Shown here piece by piece: positions 34,983-44,694 of a DNA stretch of 64,000 nt. Under the pieces are notes generated by a model, which saw only the letters and a list, made by a program, of their open reading frames with translations, made no database searches and was not told the DNA's origin. How positions within the stretch are numbered: position 1 is the first letter of the stretch; every line of letters starts with the position of its first letter. The position numbers and the translations under genes are program-made. Source of the DNA: an uncultured Paracoccaceae bacterium (GTDB lineage Bacteria > Pseudomonadota > Alphaproteobacteria > Rhodobacterales > Rhodobacteraceae); assembly GCA_947501025.1 (NCBI GenBank), contig CANMUM010000004.1:54498-118497 (forward strand), given 5' to 3'.

Positions 34983-37561
34983 TGTGCTGCCTCTTTCATA
35001 TTGTTTTGTAAAAGCGCCTTAATTTCAGAGCGACAAGAGCCACAATTCGTTCCCGCACAAGTTTTATCGCCAACCGCATCAACAGATTGTAACTGATCTT
35101 GATCAATGGCCGATAAGATCTGATTTCGGCCCACTTGAAAGCACGAGCACACAATCGGCCCTGGATCTGGCTGATCAATATTTGGGCCTCCTGCGAGAAT
35201 TTGCATTGGTGATATTTCTGTAAACTTGCTCACCAAAAATTCACGCGACAATACGACAGGATCTGGTGAAATAAATATCGCAAACTCTCCTTCTGCAACA
35301 GCGCGGTAATTCCCGTTCTGATCTTGCATGGAAAGTAGGTTTTTTGAAGAAACACCAGAAGTCTCTTCTATAAAATCCTCCCAAGAACTTGGTGTCTTTT
35401 TACTCGCAAGCTCCATTCTCCAACCAAATTGAGTTGGAGAAATTGCCCAGTAATCCGTTTGCAGATTTGGCTTATTGCACGATAAAGCAAAACCATGCCA
35501 AGTCATTTGCGCAGGAGCAATATCACAATATGCGCCCTTGGCATTTGGTTGACCTGAAATAGGGTCAACTTCAGATGTCACGAGTTTATCAATCCGCCCA
35601 TTGCTCGCAAAATGATCAGTCCAATGAATCGGTGAAAAGAGCTTGCCGCGTTGCCCGCGTTCACTCACCAATGCACGCAAAAGGACATCACCATGCGGGT
35701 TGTGCAAGCTAACCAAGCTTTCGGACTGAATACCTAATTCCATAGCATCGGCTGGGTGAATTTCAACAAATGGCTCTCCAATATGAGAGGTCAATCTTTG
35801 CGTTCGCCCTGTTCGGGTCATGGTGTGCCACTGATCGCGAATGCGACCTGTATTCAGCTCAAAACCCTTTTTGGCTTTTTGGGGTACATTTACAAGCGGT
35901 AGCATTTTTGCTTTTTGATTGGTTGTATAAAATTTCCCATCTGCAAAAAAGCGCGCATCTTTTCGAGAAATTGGCCAACGGCGCGGCTCAAAATCTTTAT
36001 ATTCTATGTCTGAAATATCAGCCAATTCATGCACATCAAAAGCGCGTCCAGCCTCGCCAGCAAGCTTTGAAAGCCCTACATATTCTTTAAAAACATCGCT
36101 GACATTCTCATAAGAGAACGCCTTAGCCCATCCCATAGCAACGCCTACATCTGCCAAAATTTTCCAGTCTGGCCGCGCATCACCTGGCGCAGGCATAAAT
36201 GGGTTCTGCTTGCTCATCATACGCTCAGAATTGGTAACCGAACCTTCTTTCTCACCCCATGCCGTCGCAGGAAGAACCACATCCGCAAGTTTGGCCGTAT
36301 CTGTATCGGGAAGAATATCAGACACAACCACAAAGTCGCATCCCGCAATCGCCTGCTTAACGCGATCCGCTTCGGGCATGGATACGGCAGGGTTTGTTGA
36401 AATAATCCAAAGCGCCTTAATATCCCCGCGCTCGACAGCATCAAACATATCAACCGCTTTCAAGCCTTGCGTCTTTGTCAGATTGGGTGCGTTCCAGAAT
36501 TGGCGCACAGCTTCATGATGAGCTTCGTTTTCAATATCCATATGACATGCCAACATATTGGCCAAGCCGCCAACTTCGCGCCCGCCCATGGCATTTGGCT
36601 GACCCGTCACCGAAAATGGCCCCATGCCCTCACGACCAATGCGACCAGTGGCAAGATGACAATTTATAATCGCATTGACCTTATCCGTACCATCAACAGA
36701 TTGGTTGACGCCTTGGCTATAAACCGTGACAGTTTTTTCACTTTTCAGCCAAAGATCATTAAATTCAGACAGTTCGGACGCACTTAAACCCGTCTCTCCC
36801 TTACATTTTTTTGCCGATTGTACCGCCTCTTTCAAACCATCCACATGGGCACCGACATATGCATGATCAATCTTATCTCTTTCGTGAATTTGGGCAAGCA
36901 ATTGGTTGAACAATGCCACATCGCCACGTGCACCAATAGCTAAATGCAAATCTGCAATCTCACAAGTTGCCGTCTCTCGCGGGTCGATAACAACAATCTT
37001 CATCTCAGGGCGTGCTTCTTTTGCTGCACGTAAGCGCTGAAAAATAACGGGATGACACCATGCCAGATTAGAGCCAACCAAGACCACCGTATCAGCCTTT
37101 TCCAAGTCCTCATATGTGCATGGAACAATGTCAGCGCCAAATGCGCGTTTATGCCCCGCAACAGATGAGGCCATACAAAGCCGCGAATTTGTGTCAATAT
37201 TGCCAGAGCCAATAAAACCCTTCATGAGTTTATTCGCGACATAATAGTCTTCAGTCAGAAGTTGCCCAGACACATAAAAAGCAACCGAATCTGGGCCGTG
37301 CTTCTCTATCGCATCCTTAAACTTATTCGCAACAAGTTCGATTGCATTGTCCCAAGATGTTTCTTGCCCGTCAACTTGTGGCGATAATGCGCGGCCTTCC
37401 AGAGAAATTGTCTCAGCAAGTGCTGATCCCTTTGAGCATAAGCGCCCAAAATTGGCAGGATGATTTGGATCACCCTCCACGCTCACCGAACCATTTTGCA
37501 TCTTTGCAATAATGCCGCAACCAACGCCGCAATAAGGGCAAGTTGTCCGAACTTGTTTCAC
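34979..37561 (-). CDS. nasA: Assimilatory nitrate reductase catalytic subunit
   Basis: This 860-residue cytoplasmic bis-MGD molybdoenzyme reduces nitrate to nitrite. The N-terminal [4Fe-4S] cysteines are Cys8, Cys11, Cys15 and Cys42 (CPYCGVGC...RLCSKG). The molybdopterin core includes SNLAWCHPVIFQRLRAAKE and SVTGQPNAMGGREVGGL. The last ~55 residues form a BFD-like [2Fe-2S] domain (IVCSCFQVG...TCAGTNCGSC). The lack of a Tat signal and the presence of that domain separate it from periplasmic Nap and respiratory Nar. The start is GTG, directly after the nirD TAG. It overlaps the TrpD-like gene by 4 bp. Confidence 0.96.
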   Translation of the reverse strand: MKQVRTTCPYCGVGCGIIAKMQNGSVSVEGDPNHPANFGRLCSKGSALAETISLEGRALSPQVDGQETSWDNAIELVANKFKDAIEKHGPDSVAFYVSGQLLTEDYYVANKLMKGFIGSGNIDTNSRLCMASSVAGHKRAFGADIVPCTYEDLEKADTVVLVGSNLAWCHPVIFQRLRAAKEARPEMKIVVIDPRETATCEIADLHLAIGARGDVALFNQLLAQIHERDKIDHAYVGAHVDGLKEAVQSAKKCKGETGLSASELSEFNDLWLKSEKTVTVYSQGVNQSVDGTDKVNAIINCHLATGRIGREGMGPFSVTGQPNAMGGREVGGLANMLACHMDIENEAHHEAVRQFWNAPNLTKTQGLKAVDMFDAVERGDIKALWIISTNPAVSMPEADRVKQAIAGCDFVVVSDILPDTDTAKLADVVLPATAWGEKEGSVTNSERMMSKQNPFMPAPGDARPDWKILADVGVAMGWAKAFSYENVSDVFKEYVGLSKLAGEAGRAFDVHELADISDIEYKDFEPRRWPISRKDARFFADGKFYTTNQKAKMLPLVNVPQKAKKGFELNTGRIRDQWHTMTRTGRTQRLTSHIGEPFVEIHPADAMELGIQSESLVSLHNPHGDVLLRALVSERGQRGKLFSPIHWTDHFASNGRIDKLVTSEVDPISGQPNAKGAYCDIAPAQMTWHGFALSCNKPNLQTDYWAISPTQFGWRMELASKKTPSSWEDFIEETSGVSSKNLLSMQDQNGNYRAVAEGEFAIFISPDPVVLSREFLVSKFTEISPMQILAGGPNIDQPDPGPIVCSCFQVGRNQILSAIDQDQLQSVDAVGDKTCAGTNCGSCRSEIKALLQNNMKEAAQ

Positions 37562-37891
37562 CTAGCTTGCCTCTTGTAAAACATTCGCTTTGATCAGCAA
37601 ACGCCCAGCTTCCGCTTTCACTTCAAAGGTCTTTACGGCGGGAAAGTCTTCTACAACGGCTTCTCCACTATCAAGTGCAATGATCGTATTATGAAGCGGA
37701 CAAGTCACCTTGCCATCATGGACGATCCCCTCCGATAAAGGCCCCCCCTTATGGGGGCATTTATTTTCAAGGGCATAAACAGAATCATCTTTGTCACGAA
37801 AAACTGCAATGCATCCCGCTGGTGATTTGACAATTCTCGCACCGAGCTTGGGGATATCATCCAATGCGCCAATTTCTATCCATTCGCTCAT
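37562..37891 (-). CDS. nirD: Nitrite reductase (NAD(P)H) small subunit
   Basis: The 109-residue Rieske-fold subunit of assimilatory nitrite reductase has intact [2Fe-2S] ligands: Cys45 and His47 (CPHKGGPLSEG) and Cys64 and His67 (CPLHNTI). E. coli NirD lacks these, so this version probably binds a cluster. The ATG overlaps the end of nirB by 4 bp (ATGA), and its TAG abuts the GTG of nasA. Confidence 0.95.
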   Translation of the reverse strand: MSEWIEIGALDDIPKLGARIVKSPAGCIAVFRDKDDSVYALENKCPHKGGPLSEGIVHDGKVTCPLHNTIIALDSGEAVVEDFPAVKTFEVKAEAGRLLIKANVLQEAS

Positions 37892-40326
37892 TGTGCGACC
37901 TCCAAACTCAAATCTGCAATCGGTTGGAAGCGCGCGGCCTCCGTTTTTTCAGTCCGCTCTTCCCAAGGATCAACTTGATAAATGCTTTGTGAATGATCGA
38001 AACTCGCCACAAGCTCGGCACGGCGCTCCGCAGTTGATAGCTCTTCCTTGACCCAGTCCAAACCAACCTTATCGATCCATTTATAAGCACGGTCTAAATA
38101 TTTTGCATTTTCTCGGTATAGCTGAGTAAAGGCAACAATCATTTCCATTGCCTCATCTTCGGTCTCAACCTTTGCAAGTGGTTCAATTTCTTTGAGATCC
38201 ATCCCCGCAGCACCGCCAACGCCAATCTCATATCCTGAATCAACGCAGATAACGCCAATATCTTTGCACGTCGATTCCGCACAATTTCGCGGACAGCCTG
38301 ATACAGCTAGTTTAACTTTATGCGGCGTCCAAGAGCCCCAAAGTCGCTTCTCAAGTTTAATCCCAAGCCCAGTGCTATCTTGCGTTCCAAAACGACAATG
38401 ATCTGTACCGACACAGGTTTTTACAGTCCGCAAACCTTTCGCATAAGCATGACCTGAAACCATCCCCGCGGCATTGAGGTCACGCCAAATCCCCGGCAAA
38501 TTCTCTTTTTTGATACCAAGTAAATCGATCCGTTGACCGCCTGTAACCTTAACCGTTTTCGCATCATATTTCTCAGCGGCATCGGCAATAGCACGAAGTT
38601 CATCAGCCGTCGTGATTCCCCCCCACATGCGCGGCACAACAGAGTAAGTGCCGTCTTTTTGGATATTCGCGTGATTGCGCTCATTCACAAAACGTGACTG
38701 AGGATCATCTTTATAATCATCGGGCCAATCCGCTAATAAATAATAATTTATGGCGGGGCGACACACGTGACAGCCACTGGAACTCGTCCATTCACAGGCC
38801 TGAAACACGGCCTGCATGGCGGTTAATTTTTGCGATTTTATCATTCGGCGCACATCTTCATGCGTCATGCTTGTACAGCCACAAACAGGTTCAGCAACGG
38901 GAGCGGAAAATCCATCACCCAAACTATGCGCGAGCAATTGGCTCACGAGGTTCTTACAGCTACCACAAGATGCTGAAGCTTTAGTGCAGGTTTGAATCGC
39001 ACCCACACTATCCGCACCATCATTTATCGCGTTGACGATTGTTGATTTTGAAACGCCGTTACAACCACAGATTTCCGCATCATCCGGTAAGGCTGCAACG
39101 GCGGCCAACGGGTCCGCTGTACCGCCTCCTTGATATGCTGGGCCAAAAATAAGCGTATCACGCATCTCTGAAATATCTTCGCCCGTTTTCATAAGATTGA
39201 AGAACCAAGAGCCATCATTGGTATCGCCATACATGACCGCGCCGATAATTTTGTTATCTTTCAAAATCAATCGCTTATAAATGCCTTGCGCGGTTTGACG
39301 AAGGACAATTTCCTCGCGATCATCACCTTCGGCAAAATCACCCGCAGAAAACAAATCCACACCTGTGACTTTAAGCTTGGTGGAGATGTCCGATTGGATA
39401 AATTTTGCATCCTCATCAAGCAAGGTTTTGGCGGCAACTTTTGCCTGATCATAAAGTGGGGCAACAAGTCCAAAAACTGCACCATCATGCTCAACACATT
39501 CACCAATTGAGATAATATCTGAGTCTGATGTGATCATTCGATCATCGACGTGAATACCCCTCCCGACAGCAAGACCCGCATCGGCGGCAAGTGCCGTATC
39601 AGGGCGAATGCCAACTGCCATCACAACGATATCGGCCTTAAATTCACGTCCATCTTTAAGGACAATGCCTTCGGCTTTTTCTTTACCAAGAACCGCATCT
39701 GTAACGGCATTACAGTGAATCTCAATGCCGCGCTTTTCTAAATCTTTTTGTAAGAGATAGCCCGCCGCGGGATCCAGCTGACGCTCCATCAAATGCGTCG
39801 CCAAATGAATGACCGTAACGTCCATGCCTTGTGCGAGCAGCCCAGCCGCAGCTTCAAGTCCCAAAAGCCCGCCACCAATCACAACAGCTTTCGCATTTGG
39901 TTTTTTGCTGACATCGAGCATCGCATTCACGTCATCAAGATCGCGATATGCCAAAACTCCAGGCAGATCATGCCCAGGCACAGGTATAATAAATGGCTTA
40001 GATCCTGTCGCAATTACAAGCTTATCATAGGCCACTTCTCCGCCATCTGATTTGACAATTTTTGCTTTCGGATCAATCGCTTTCACAGGTTCATTAAATC
40101 GTGTAATCACAAGATTCTTAGCGTACCAATCGCTATCATGTGTAATGATTTCTTCAAAGGTCTTTTCACCAGACAGCACGGGCGAAAGCATGATACGATC
40201 ATAATTGCCGCGTGGCTCCGCACCGAATAAAGTGACATCATAAGCGTCTTTATTGCCTTCAATGAGCTGCTCTAGCATACGACCAGAAGCCATTCCCGCG
40301 CCAATGATTACTAATTTACGTTTCAT
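37888..40326 (-). CDS. nirB: Nitrite reductase (NAD(P)H) large subunit
   Basis: This 812-residue flavo-sirohaem enzyme reduces nitrite to ammonium with NAD(P)H. In order it has an FAD-binding part from VIIGAGMASGRMLEQL, a second nucleotide-binding part at AVVIGGGLLGLEAAAGLL, and a BFD-like Fe-S segment CGCNGVSKSTIVNAIND...SCGSCKNLV. A second Cys cluster GCHVCRPAINYYL follows. The C-terminal sirohaem/[4Fe-4S] site is CVGTDHCRFGTQDS with VSGCPRNCAESTCKDIGV. It lies in the nrt-nir-nas operon, 12 bp after the ATPase gene, and depends on CysG for sirohaem. Confidence 0.97.
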   Translation of the reverse strand: MKRKLVIIGAGMASGRMLEQLIEGNKDAYDVTLFGAEPRGNYDRIMLSPVLSGEKTFEEIITHDSDWYAKNLVITRFNEPVKAIDPKAKIVKSDGGEVAYDKLVIATGSKPFIIPVPGHDLPGVLAYRDLDDVNAMLDVSKKPNAKAVVIGGGLLGLEAAAGLLAQGMDVTVIHLATHLMERQLDPAAGYLLQKDLEKRGIEIHCNAVTDAVLGKEKAEGIVLKDGREFKADIVVMAVGIRPDTALAADAGLAVGRGIHVDDRMITSDSDIISIGECVEHDGAVFGLVAPLYDQAKVAAKTLLDEDAKFIQSDISTKLKVTGVDLFSAGDFAEGDDREEIVLRQTAQGIYKRLILKDNKIIGAVMYGDTNDGSWFFNLMKTGEDISEMRDTLIFGPAYQGGGTADPLAAVAALPDDAEICGCNGVSKSTIVNAINDGADSVGAIQTCTKASASCGSCKNLVSQLLAHSLGDGFSAPVAEPVCGCTSMTHEDVRRMIKSQKLTAMQAVFQACEWTSSSGCHVCRPAINYYLLADWPDDYKDDPQSRFVNERNHANIQKDGTYSVVPRMWGGITTADELRAIADAAEKYDAKTVKVTGGQRIDLLGIKKENLPGIWRDLNAAGMVSGHAYAKGLRTVKTCVGTDHCRFGTQDSTGLGIKLEKRLWGSWTPHKVKLAVSGCPRNCAESTCKDIGVICVDSGYEIGVGGAAGMDLKEIEPLAKVETEDEAMEMIVAFTQLYRENAKYLDRAYKWIDKVGLDWVKEELSTAERRAELVASFDHSQSIYQVDPWEERTEKTEAARFQPIADLSLEVAQ

Positions 40327-40338
40327 TATTCCTACCTG

Positions 40339-42021
40339 CTATTCAGCCGCTTCCACGGTCTTTTTTGATTGCGATTTGCCTTTTGCGCCATGCTCATATT
40401 CCTCCAAGAAATCAAGCAGCTCCGCGCGATATTTGTAGTAATCAGGATGATCAAGAAGGGCTTGGCGGGTCCGTGGCCTTGGCAGGTCAACATCAATCAC
40501 TTTACCAATTGTCGCGTGAGGGCCATTGGTCATCATCACAACACGATCAGCCAAAAGCACAGCCTCATCGATATCATGTGTTACACAAATTGCCGTCACC
40601 TTTGTGCGGCTCCAAACTTCCATCAATACTTCTTGCAACTCCCAGCGCGTGAGGCTGTCCAGCATACCAAACGGTTCATCCAATAAGAGAAGCTTCGGGG
40701 AAAGCGCAAATGCACGGGCAATACCTACGCGCTGGCGCATACCATTGGATAAATCTGCTGCGGGCTTATCCATGCTATCGGCCAAACCCACACGTTCTAG
40801 ATAATGCTCGACGACATCTTGGCGTTCTTGTTGACTGGCTTGAGGATAAACGCGATCCACTCCGATCGACACATTTTCTTTTGCCGTTAGCCAAGGAAAT
40901 AATGACGGAGATTGGAACACAACGGCCCGCTCTGGATCCGCACCCAAGACGTGTTTTTGATCTAGAATGATCGAGCCAGCTGAGATTTCATTCAAGCCAG
41001 CTGCCATGGTCAACACAGTTGATTTCCCGCATCCCGAATGACCAATCACAGAAATGAACTCGCCTTTGTTCACTTTTAGATCAAAATTATCAACAACCTT
41101 TAATGGACCTTTAGGCGTTGGATAAACTTTATCAAGCTGTGAAAATTGCAAATAGCCTTTTTCCTGATTAACCCGCGCCGCTTCTGCATAAGCTTTGGGC
41201 AGTCCGTGAATAGGCGTTACATCGGGAAGCAAATGCGTTTCTTCGGTTTTGGTATCAAGCCCGACATCCATCAAATATTTCGTTATTTTTCCGCGAAGCT
41301 TGATAAAAGTCTTATCCGAATTCATTGCGCCACGATCACGCGGGCGCGGAATTTTTACATTATACGCATCACCCAATGTGCCGTCTGGGTTGAGCGCGAT
41401 CACGCGGTCAGCCAATAATAATGCTTCATCCACATCATTAGTAATCAACACAACCGTTTTCTTATCTTCTTGCCAAATGGCTTCGATTTCTTCTTGTAAA
41501 TTCGCACGGGTTAAAGCATCGAGAGCCGAAAGAGGCTCATCAAGCAAAAGCACATCTGGGTTCATCGCCAAAGCCCGCGCAACCGAAACACGCTGACGCA
41601 TGCCACCAGATAACTCTGATGGTCTACGCGTCGCTGCATGAGACAAACCAACTATGTCGATATATTTTTGCGTTAACTCGGCTTGCTCCGCTTTGCTTGC
41701 CTTAGGCTTAACCGCTTGAACAGCAAGCCCAACATTCCCTGCAACCGTTAACCAAGGCATGAGTGAATAAGATTGAAAAACCAATCCACGCTCAGGCCCC
41801 GGCCCCACTATCTTTTGTTCCTTATATAAAACTTCACCCTTATCAGGAAACTCAAGCCCAGCAAGTAAGCGCATGAGCGTTGATTTTCCTGTGCCTGAGA
41901 AGCCAAGAATGGCAAGGAACTCTCCGTCTTTTACTTCTAGGTCAATGTTTTTTAAAATCTCAACGCGGTCTTTGCCTTCGCCGAAACCTTTGCAAACATT
42001 TTTTAATTCAAACGCATTCAT
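40339..42021 (-). CDS. Nitrate ABC transporter, fused double ATP-binding protein
   Basis: The 560-residue protein contains two ABC ATPase domains in one chain. Domain 1 has Walker A GFSGTGKST at residues 40-48, LSGGMRQRVSVARAL and LLLDEPLSALD. Domain 2, about residues 270-520, has GHSGCGKST, the variant signature LSNGMRQRVGIARAF and LLLLDEPFGMLD. It powers nitrate/nitrite uptake with NrtA and NrtB. The fusion replaces the separate NrtC and NrtD of cyanobacteria and lacks the NrtA-like regulatory tail of cyanobacterial NrtC. The ATG at 42021 is preferred over GTG at 42030, which overlaps the nrtB stop. Confidence 0.92.
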   Translation of the reverse strand: MNAFELKNVCKGFGEGKDRVEILKNIDLEVKDGEFLAILGFSGTGKSTLMRLLAGLEFPDKGEVLYKEQKIVGPGPERGLVFQSYSLMPWLTVAGNVGLAVQAVKPKASKAEQAELTQKYIDIVGLSHAATRRPSELSGGMRQRVSVARALAMNPDVLLLDEPLSALDALTRANLQEEIEAIWQEDKKTVVLITNDVDEALLLADRVIALNPDGTLGDAYNVKIPRPRDRGAMNSDKTFIKLRGKITKYLMDVGLDTKTEETHLLPDVTPIHGLPKAYAEAARVNQEKGYLQFSQLDKVYPTPKGPLKVVDNFDLKVNKGEFISVIGHSGCGKSTVLTMAAGLNEISAGSIILDQKHVLGADPERAVVFQSPSLFPWLTAKENVSIGVDRVYPQASQQERQDVVEHYLERVGLADSMDKPAADLSNGMRQRVGIARAFALSPKLLLLDEPFGMLDSLTRWELQEVLMEVWSRTKVTAICVTHDIDEAVLLADRVVMMTNGPHATIGKVIDVDLPRPRTRQALLDHPDYYKYRAELLDFLEEYEHGAKGKSQSKKTVEAAE

Positions 42022-42026
42022 GAAGA

Positions 42027-43106
42027 TCACCGATTATTTGTAAATGTGAAGGCTGATTGAATTGCATACATCAGACGATCAAGAATAAAGCCGATAATAC
42101 CAATTACGAATACAGCAACCATAATTTTGGCGAGTGATTCTGAGGAACCATTTTGAAACTCATCCCAAACGAATTTGCCAAGACCCGGATTTTGCGCAAG
42201 CATTTCTGCGGCAATCAAAACCATCCATCCTACACCAAGTGAGAGACGTAGGCCTGTAAAGATCAACGGCAAAGCTGATGGCAAAACAAGCTTGGTAATT
42301 TTGTTCCATGTCGAAAGCTTCAGTACTTTACCAACAGATATCAAATCTTTATCAATTGAAGCTACGCCGAGCGATGTATTTATCAATGTTGGCCAAAGCG
42401 AGCAAAGCGTCACCGTGATGGCTGAAATGAGAAAGCTTTTCGAGAACATGCCATCATTGTTTTGCACCAATGCTGAAATAATCAGCGTCACAATGGGGAG
42501 CCATGCTAAAGGCGATACAGGTTTAAAAATTTGCACAAATGGGTTGATGGCTGCATTCGCCGTTTTTGATAATCCAGCAATAATTCCCAAAGGTATTGCG
42601 ATCAAAACCACCAAAGAGAACCCAAAGAAAACCGTTTTTATCGAAGTCCATATTTGATTATAGATTGTCGGTTTGCCCGTATATTGACGGTGTTTAATCT
42701 TATCAAGTTCACCATTTGCTTCAAACTCAGCATTGCGCTCATCTTGGCGCTCATAAAAGGCAATTTCCTTATCCTTTTCGCGCACATAATCATCATGCAA
42801 ATTGCCAACCTGCTCCCAAACTTGACCAGGGCCTGGAATAGCACCAAGTGATGTTTGGATTTTTGGTGCAAATGTTCCCCATATTAAAAAGAATACCACA
42901 ATAGAAAGAAGCGGTACACCAGCAAGAACCCATAAAGATTTCATCTGCCCACGCGGATTATCGCCCGCAATGGCTTTTAAAATTGGCGTGATAAATGAAA
43001 GGCCCAAAACTTGTAGATAGCCATCCGCTTTGTTTATGCGAGCAAATAACTTAGCTCGCTTAGCTTCACGCTCGGCATCAAAATTGGCTTCAGTTACAGA
43101 GGTCAT
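42027..43106 (-). CDS. nrtB: Nitrate ABC transporter permease
   Basis: The 359-residue inner-membrane permease has an N-terminal helix, about residues 55-80 (SLWVLAGVPLLSIVVFFLIWG). A predicted periplasmic stretch rich in charged residues follows (EKDKEIAFYERQDERNAEFEAN). The core of about five helices has the EAA-type loop GVASIDKDLISVGKVLKLSTWNKITKLVLPSALP. It forms the channel for nitrate or nitrite with NrtA and the fused ATPase. The ATG at 43106 has GGAG six bases upstream. A strong 8-bp hairpin (43126-43145) sits in the gap after nrtA. Confidence 0.93.
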   Translation of the reverse strand: MTSVTEANFDAEREAKRAKLFARINKADGYLQVLGLSFITPILKAIAGDNPRGQMKSLWVLAGVPLLSIVVFFLIWGTFAPKIQTSLGAIPGPGQVWEQVGNLHDDYVREKDKEIAFYERQDERNAEFEANGELDKIKHRQYTGKPTIYNQIWTSIKTVFFGFSLVVLIAIPLGIIAGLSKTANAAINPFVQIFKPVSPLAWLPIVTLIISALVQNNDGMFSKSFLISAITVTLCSLWPTLINTSLGVASIDKDLISVGKVLKLSTWNKITKLVLPSALPLIFTGLRLSLGVGWMVLIAAEMLAQNPGLGKFVWDEFQNGSSESLAKIMVAVFVIGIIGFILDRLMYAIQSAFTFTNNR

Positions 43107-43125
43107 AATTTTCTCCAAGTTATAG

Positions 43126-43145
43126 CTGCGCCCTTTCGGGCGCAG
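43126..43145 (-). other. Intercistronic hairpin between nrtA and nrtB
   Basis: Perfect 8-bp stem CTGCGCCC/GGGCGCAG with a TTTC loop on the plus strand (GAAA in the transcript), in the 45-bp nrtA-nrtB gap. No U-run follows, so it is more likely a 3'-end stabiliser that raises nrtA mRNA over the downstream genes than a terminator. Confidence 0.7.
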
Positions 43146-43151
43146 ACAATT

Positions 43152-44519
43152 TTATTTGATTTCATTACCAACAACGAGTTGCTCGGATTTCAAACCGATC
43201 GGCAAGCTGTCGATGTAAGCATTTGGAGCTTTTCCATCATAAGGAATGCCATCAATGATATCTTCCGCAGGTGTTGGTGCTTTGTAACCATCTGAATCCC
43301 AAGGGAAATCTGCTTCATTCGCCAGACCTTCATCTACAAGCATTTTTGCAGCTTCCAGATAGATATCTGGTTTATAAACGCTCTTCGCCACTTCATCATA
43401 CCAGCTATCAGGCTTTGTTTCCGCGATCTGTCCCCAACGACGCATTTGCGTGAGATACCAGATTGCATCTGAATAGAATGGATATGTCGCATTATAGCGG
43501 AAGAACACGTTGAAATCAGGCACATCACGTTTGTCACCTTTTTCATATTCGAAGAAGCCCGTCATGGAGTTGGCAATTACTTCAGCATCCGCGCCCACAT
43601 ATTCTGAACGTGACAAAATCTCCACCGCTTCTTCCCGGTTTGCGTTGTCATTTTCATCGAGCCAAATCGCAGCACGAATAAGCGCTTTGGTCATTGCCAA
43701 AGTTGTATTCGGATTTTCTTCTACGAATTCTTGTGAAAGGCCAAAGACTTTCTCTGGATTATTTTTCCACATCTCATAATCGGTAATCACCGGCACACCA
43801 ATTCCTTTGAAAACGGCTTGCTGGTTCCATGGCTCACCTACGCAATAACCATGAATAGTTCCCGCTTCCATTGTCGCAGGCATTTGTGGTGGAGGTGTAA
43901 CAGATAGCAAAACATCTGCATTGATTTGTCCGCTTACATCTTCTGGGCTGTAATATCCAGGCTCAATTCCGCCCGCTGCAAGCCAATAACGCAACTCATA
44001 ATTGTGCGTTGACACTGGGAAAACCATGCCCATATTGAAAGGCTTGCCTTCATCATTAAAGCTATCCACAACAGGCTTAAGTGCTTCAGCAGAAATCGGA
44101 TGAGCTGGAAGGCCGTCTGCATTTTCAGGAATATTTGGCTTCATCATATCCCAAATTTCATTGGAAACCGTAATACCATTGCCGTTCAAGTCCATCGAAA
44201 AAGGCGTGATGATATGGGCTTCTGTGCCATAACCAATCGTCGCAGCAATCGGCTGTCCGGCCAACATATGCGCACCATCAAGATCCCCAGAAATCACACG
44301 ATCAAGCAAAACTTTCCAGTTGGCCTGAGGCTCCAGAGTTACATAAAGCCCCTCATCCTCAAAATATCCGTTTTCATATGCAACCGCCAAAGGCGCCATA
44401 TCCGTTAACTTAATAAATCCGAGCGTCAGCTCATCTTTTTCCACATCAAGCATTTCTGCCATCGCAGAACCGCCCATTAATAAAGCAGCTAAAGTTGTAA
44501 CTATCCCAATTTTCTTCAT
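43152..44519 (-). CDS. nrtA: Nitrate-binding protein of ABC transporter
   Basis: This 455-residue periplasmic solute-binding protein of the NrtA/CmpA family has a signal peptide at residues 1-21 ([21 protein letters not shown]). [65 protein letters not shown] follows, the conserved nitrate-site region. The ATG at 44519 has GGAG seven bases upstream and lies just beyond a leader terminator. The longer frame to 44594 runs through that terminator and is rejected. It is first of the transport genes and is regulated by the NasT-responsive leader at 44531-44628. Confidence 0.95.
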   Translation of the reverse strand: MKKIGIVTTLAALLMGGSAMAEMLDVEKDELTLGFIKLTDMAPLAVAYENGYFEDEGLYVTLEPQANWKVLLDRVISGDLDGAHMLAGQPIAATIGYGTEAHIITPFSMDLNGNGITVSNEIWDMMKPNIPENADGLPAHPISAEALKPVVDSFNDEGKPFNMGMVFPVSTHNYELRYWLAAGGIEPGYYSPEDVSGQINADVLLSVTPPPQMPATMEAGTIHGYCVGEPWNQQAVFKGIGVPVITDYEMWKNNPEKVFGLSQEFVEENPNTTLAMTKALIRAAIWLDENDNANREEAVEILSRSEYVGADAEVIANSMTGFFEYEKGDKRDVPDFNVFFRYNATYPFYSDAIWYLTQMRRWGQIAETKPDSWYDEVAKSVYKPDIYLEAAKMLVDEGLANEADFPWDSDGYKAPTPAEDIIDGIPYDGKAPNAYIDSLPIGLKSEQLVVGNEIK

Positions 44520-44530
44520 ATTGTTCTCCA

Positions 44531-44587
44531 AAAAACACAAAAAAGCCGCACGTTCCCCTGCGAAAATCGCAAGTTCACGAGCAGCTT
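44531..44587 (-). terminator. Intrinsic terminator in the nrtA leader (antitermination target)
   Basis: A long imperfect stem spans 44543-44587. Its base is AAGCTGC pairing with GCGGCTT (one G-U), its middle CGT/ACG, and its top CTTGCGA/TCGCAGG with a TTT loop. The transcript then runs TTTTTT-GTG-TTTTTT across 44531-44544. It lies just before the nrtA ribosome binding site, so readthrough is required for expression. Confidence 0.88.
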
Positions 44588-44628
44588 TGCTCATCTACCA
44601 ATAGTGGTGAATTTGGACACCGTTGTCC
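44579..44628 (-). promoter_or_regulatory. Dual hexaloop ANTAR (NasT) antiterminator motif
   Basis: Two short hairpins occur in the minus-strand transcript. P1 (44628-44615) is stem GGAC/GUCC with hexaloop AACGGU. P2 (44592-44579) is stem GAGC/GCUC with hexaloop AAAGCU. Each loop has A at position 1 and G at position 4, the signature recognised by ANTAR proteins. The linker is 22 nt. The 3' arm of P2 is part of the 5' arm of the terminator, so the two structures exclude each other. NasT (ANTAR) and its sensor NasS are encoded immediately upstream. Confidence 0.87.
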
Positions 44629-44694
44629 TTAGAGTAAGTATTGCTCAAGCAATTCCAGATTGCAATACTGTTCGGAGAAAAATATTAAACGGTG

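Noticed and set aside
34979..37561. Respiratory or periplasmic nitrate reductase
   Set aside because: There is no Tat signal, a C-terminal BFD-like Fe-S domain is present, and the neighbours are nirBD and cysG, which together indicate the assimilatory enzyme.
44520..44594. Longer start for nrtA at 44594
   Set aside because: The extra 25 codons run straight through the leader terminator and would hide the clear signal peptide that begins at 44519.
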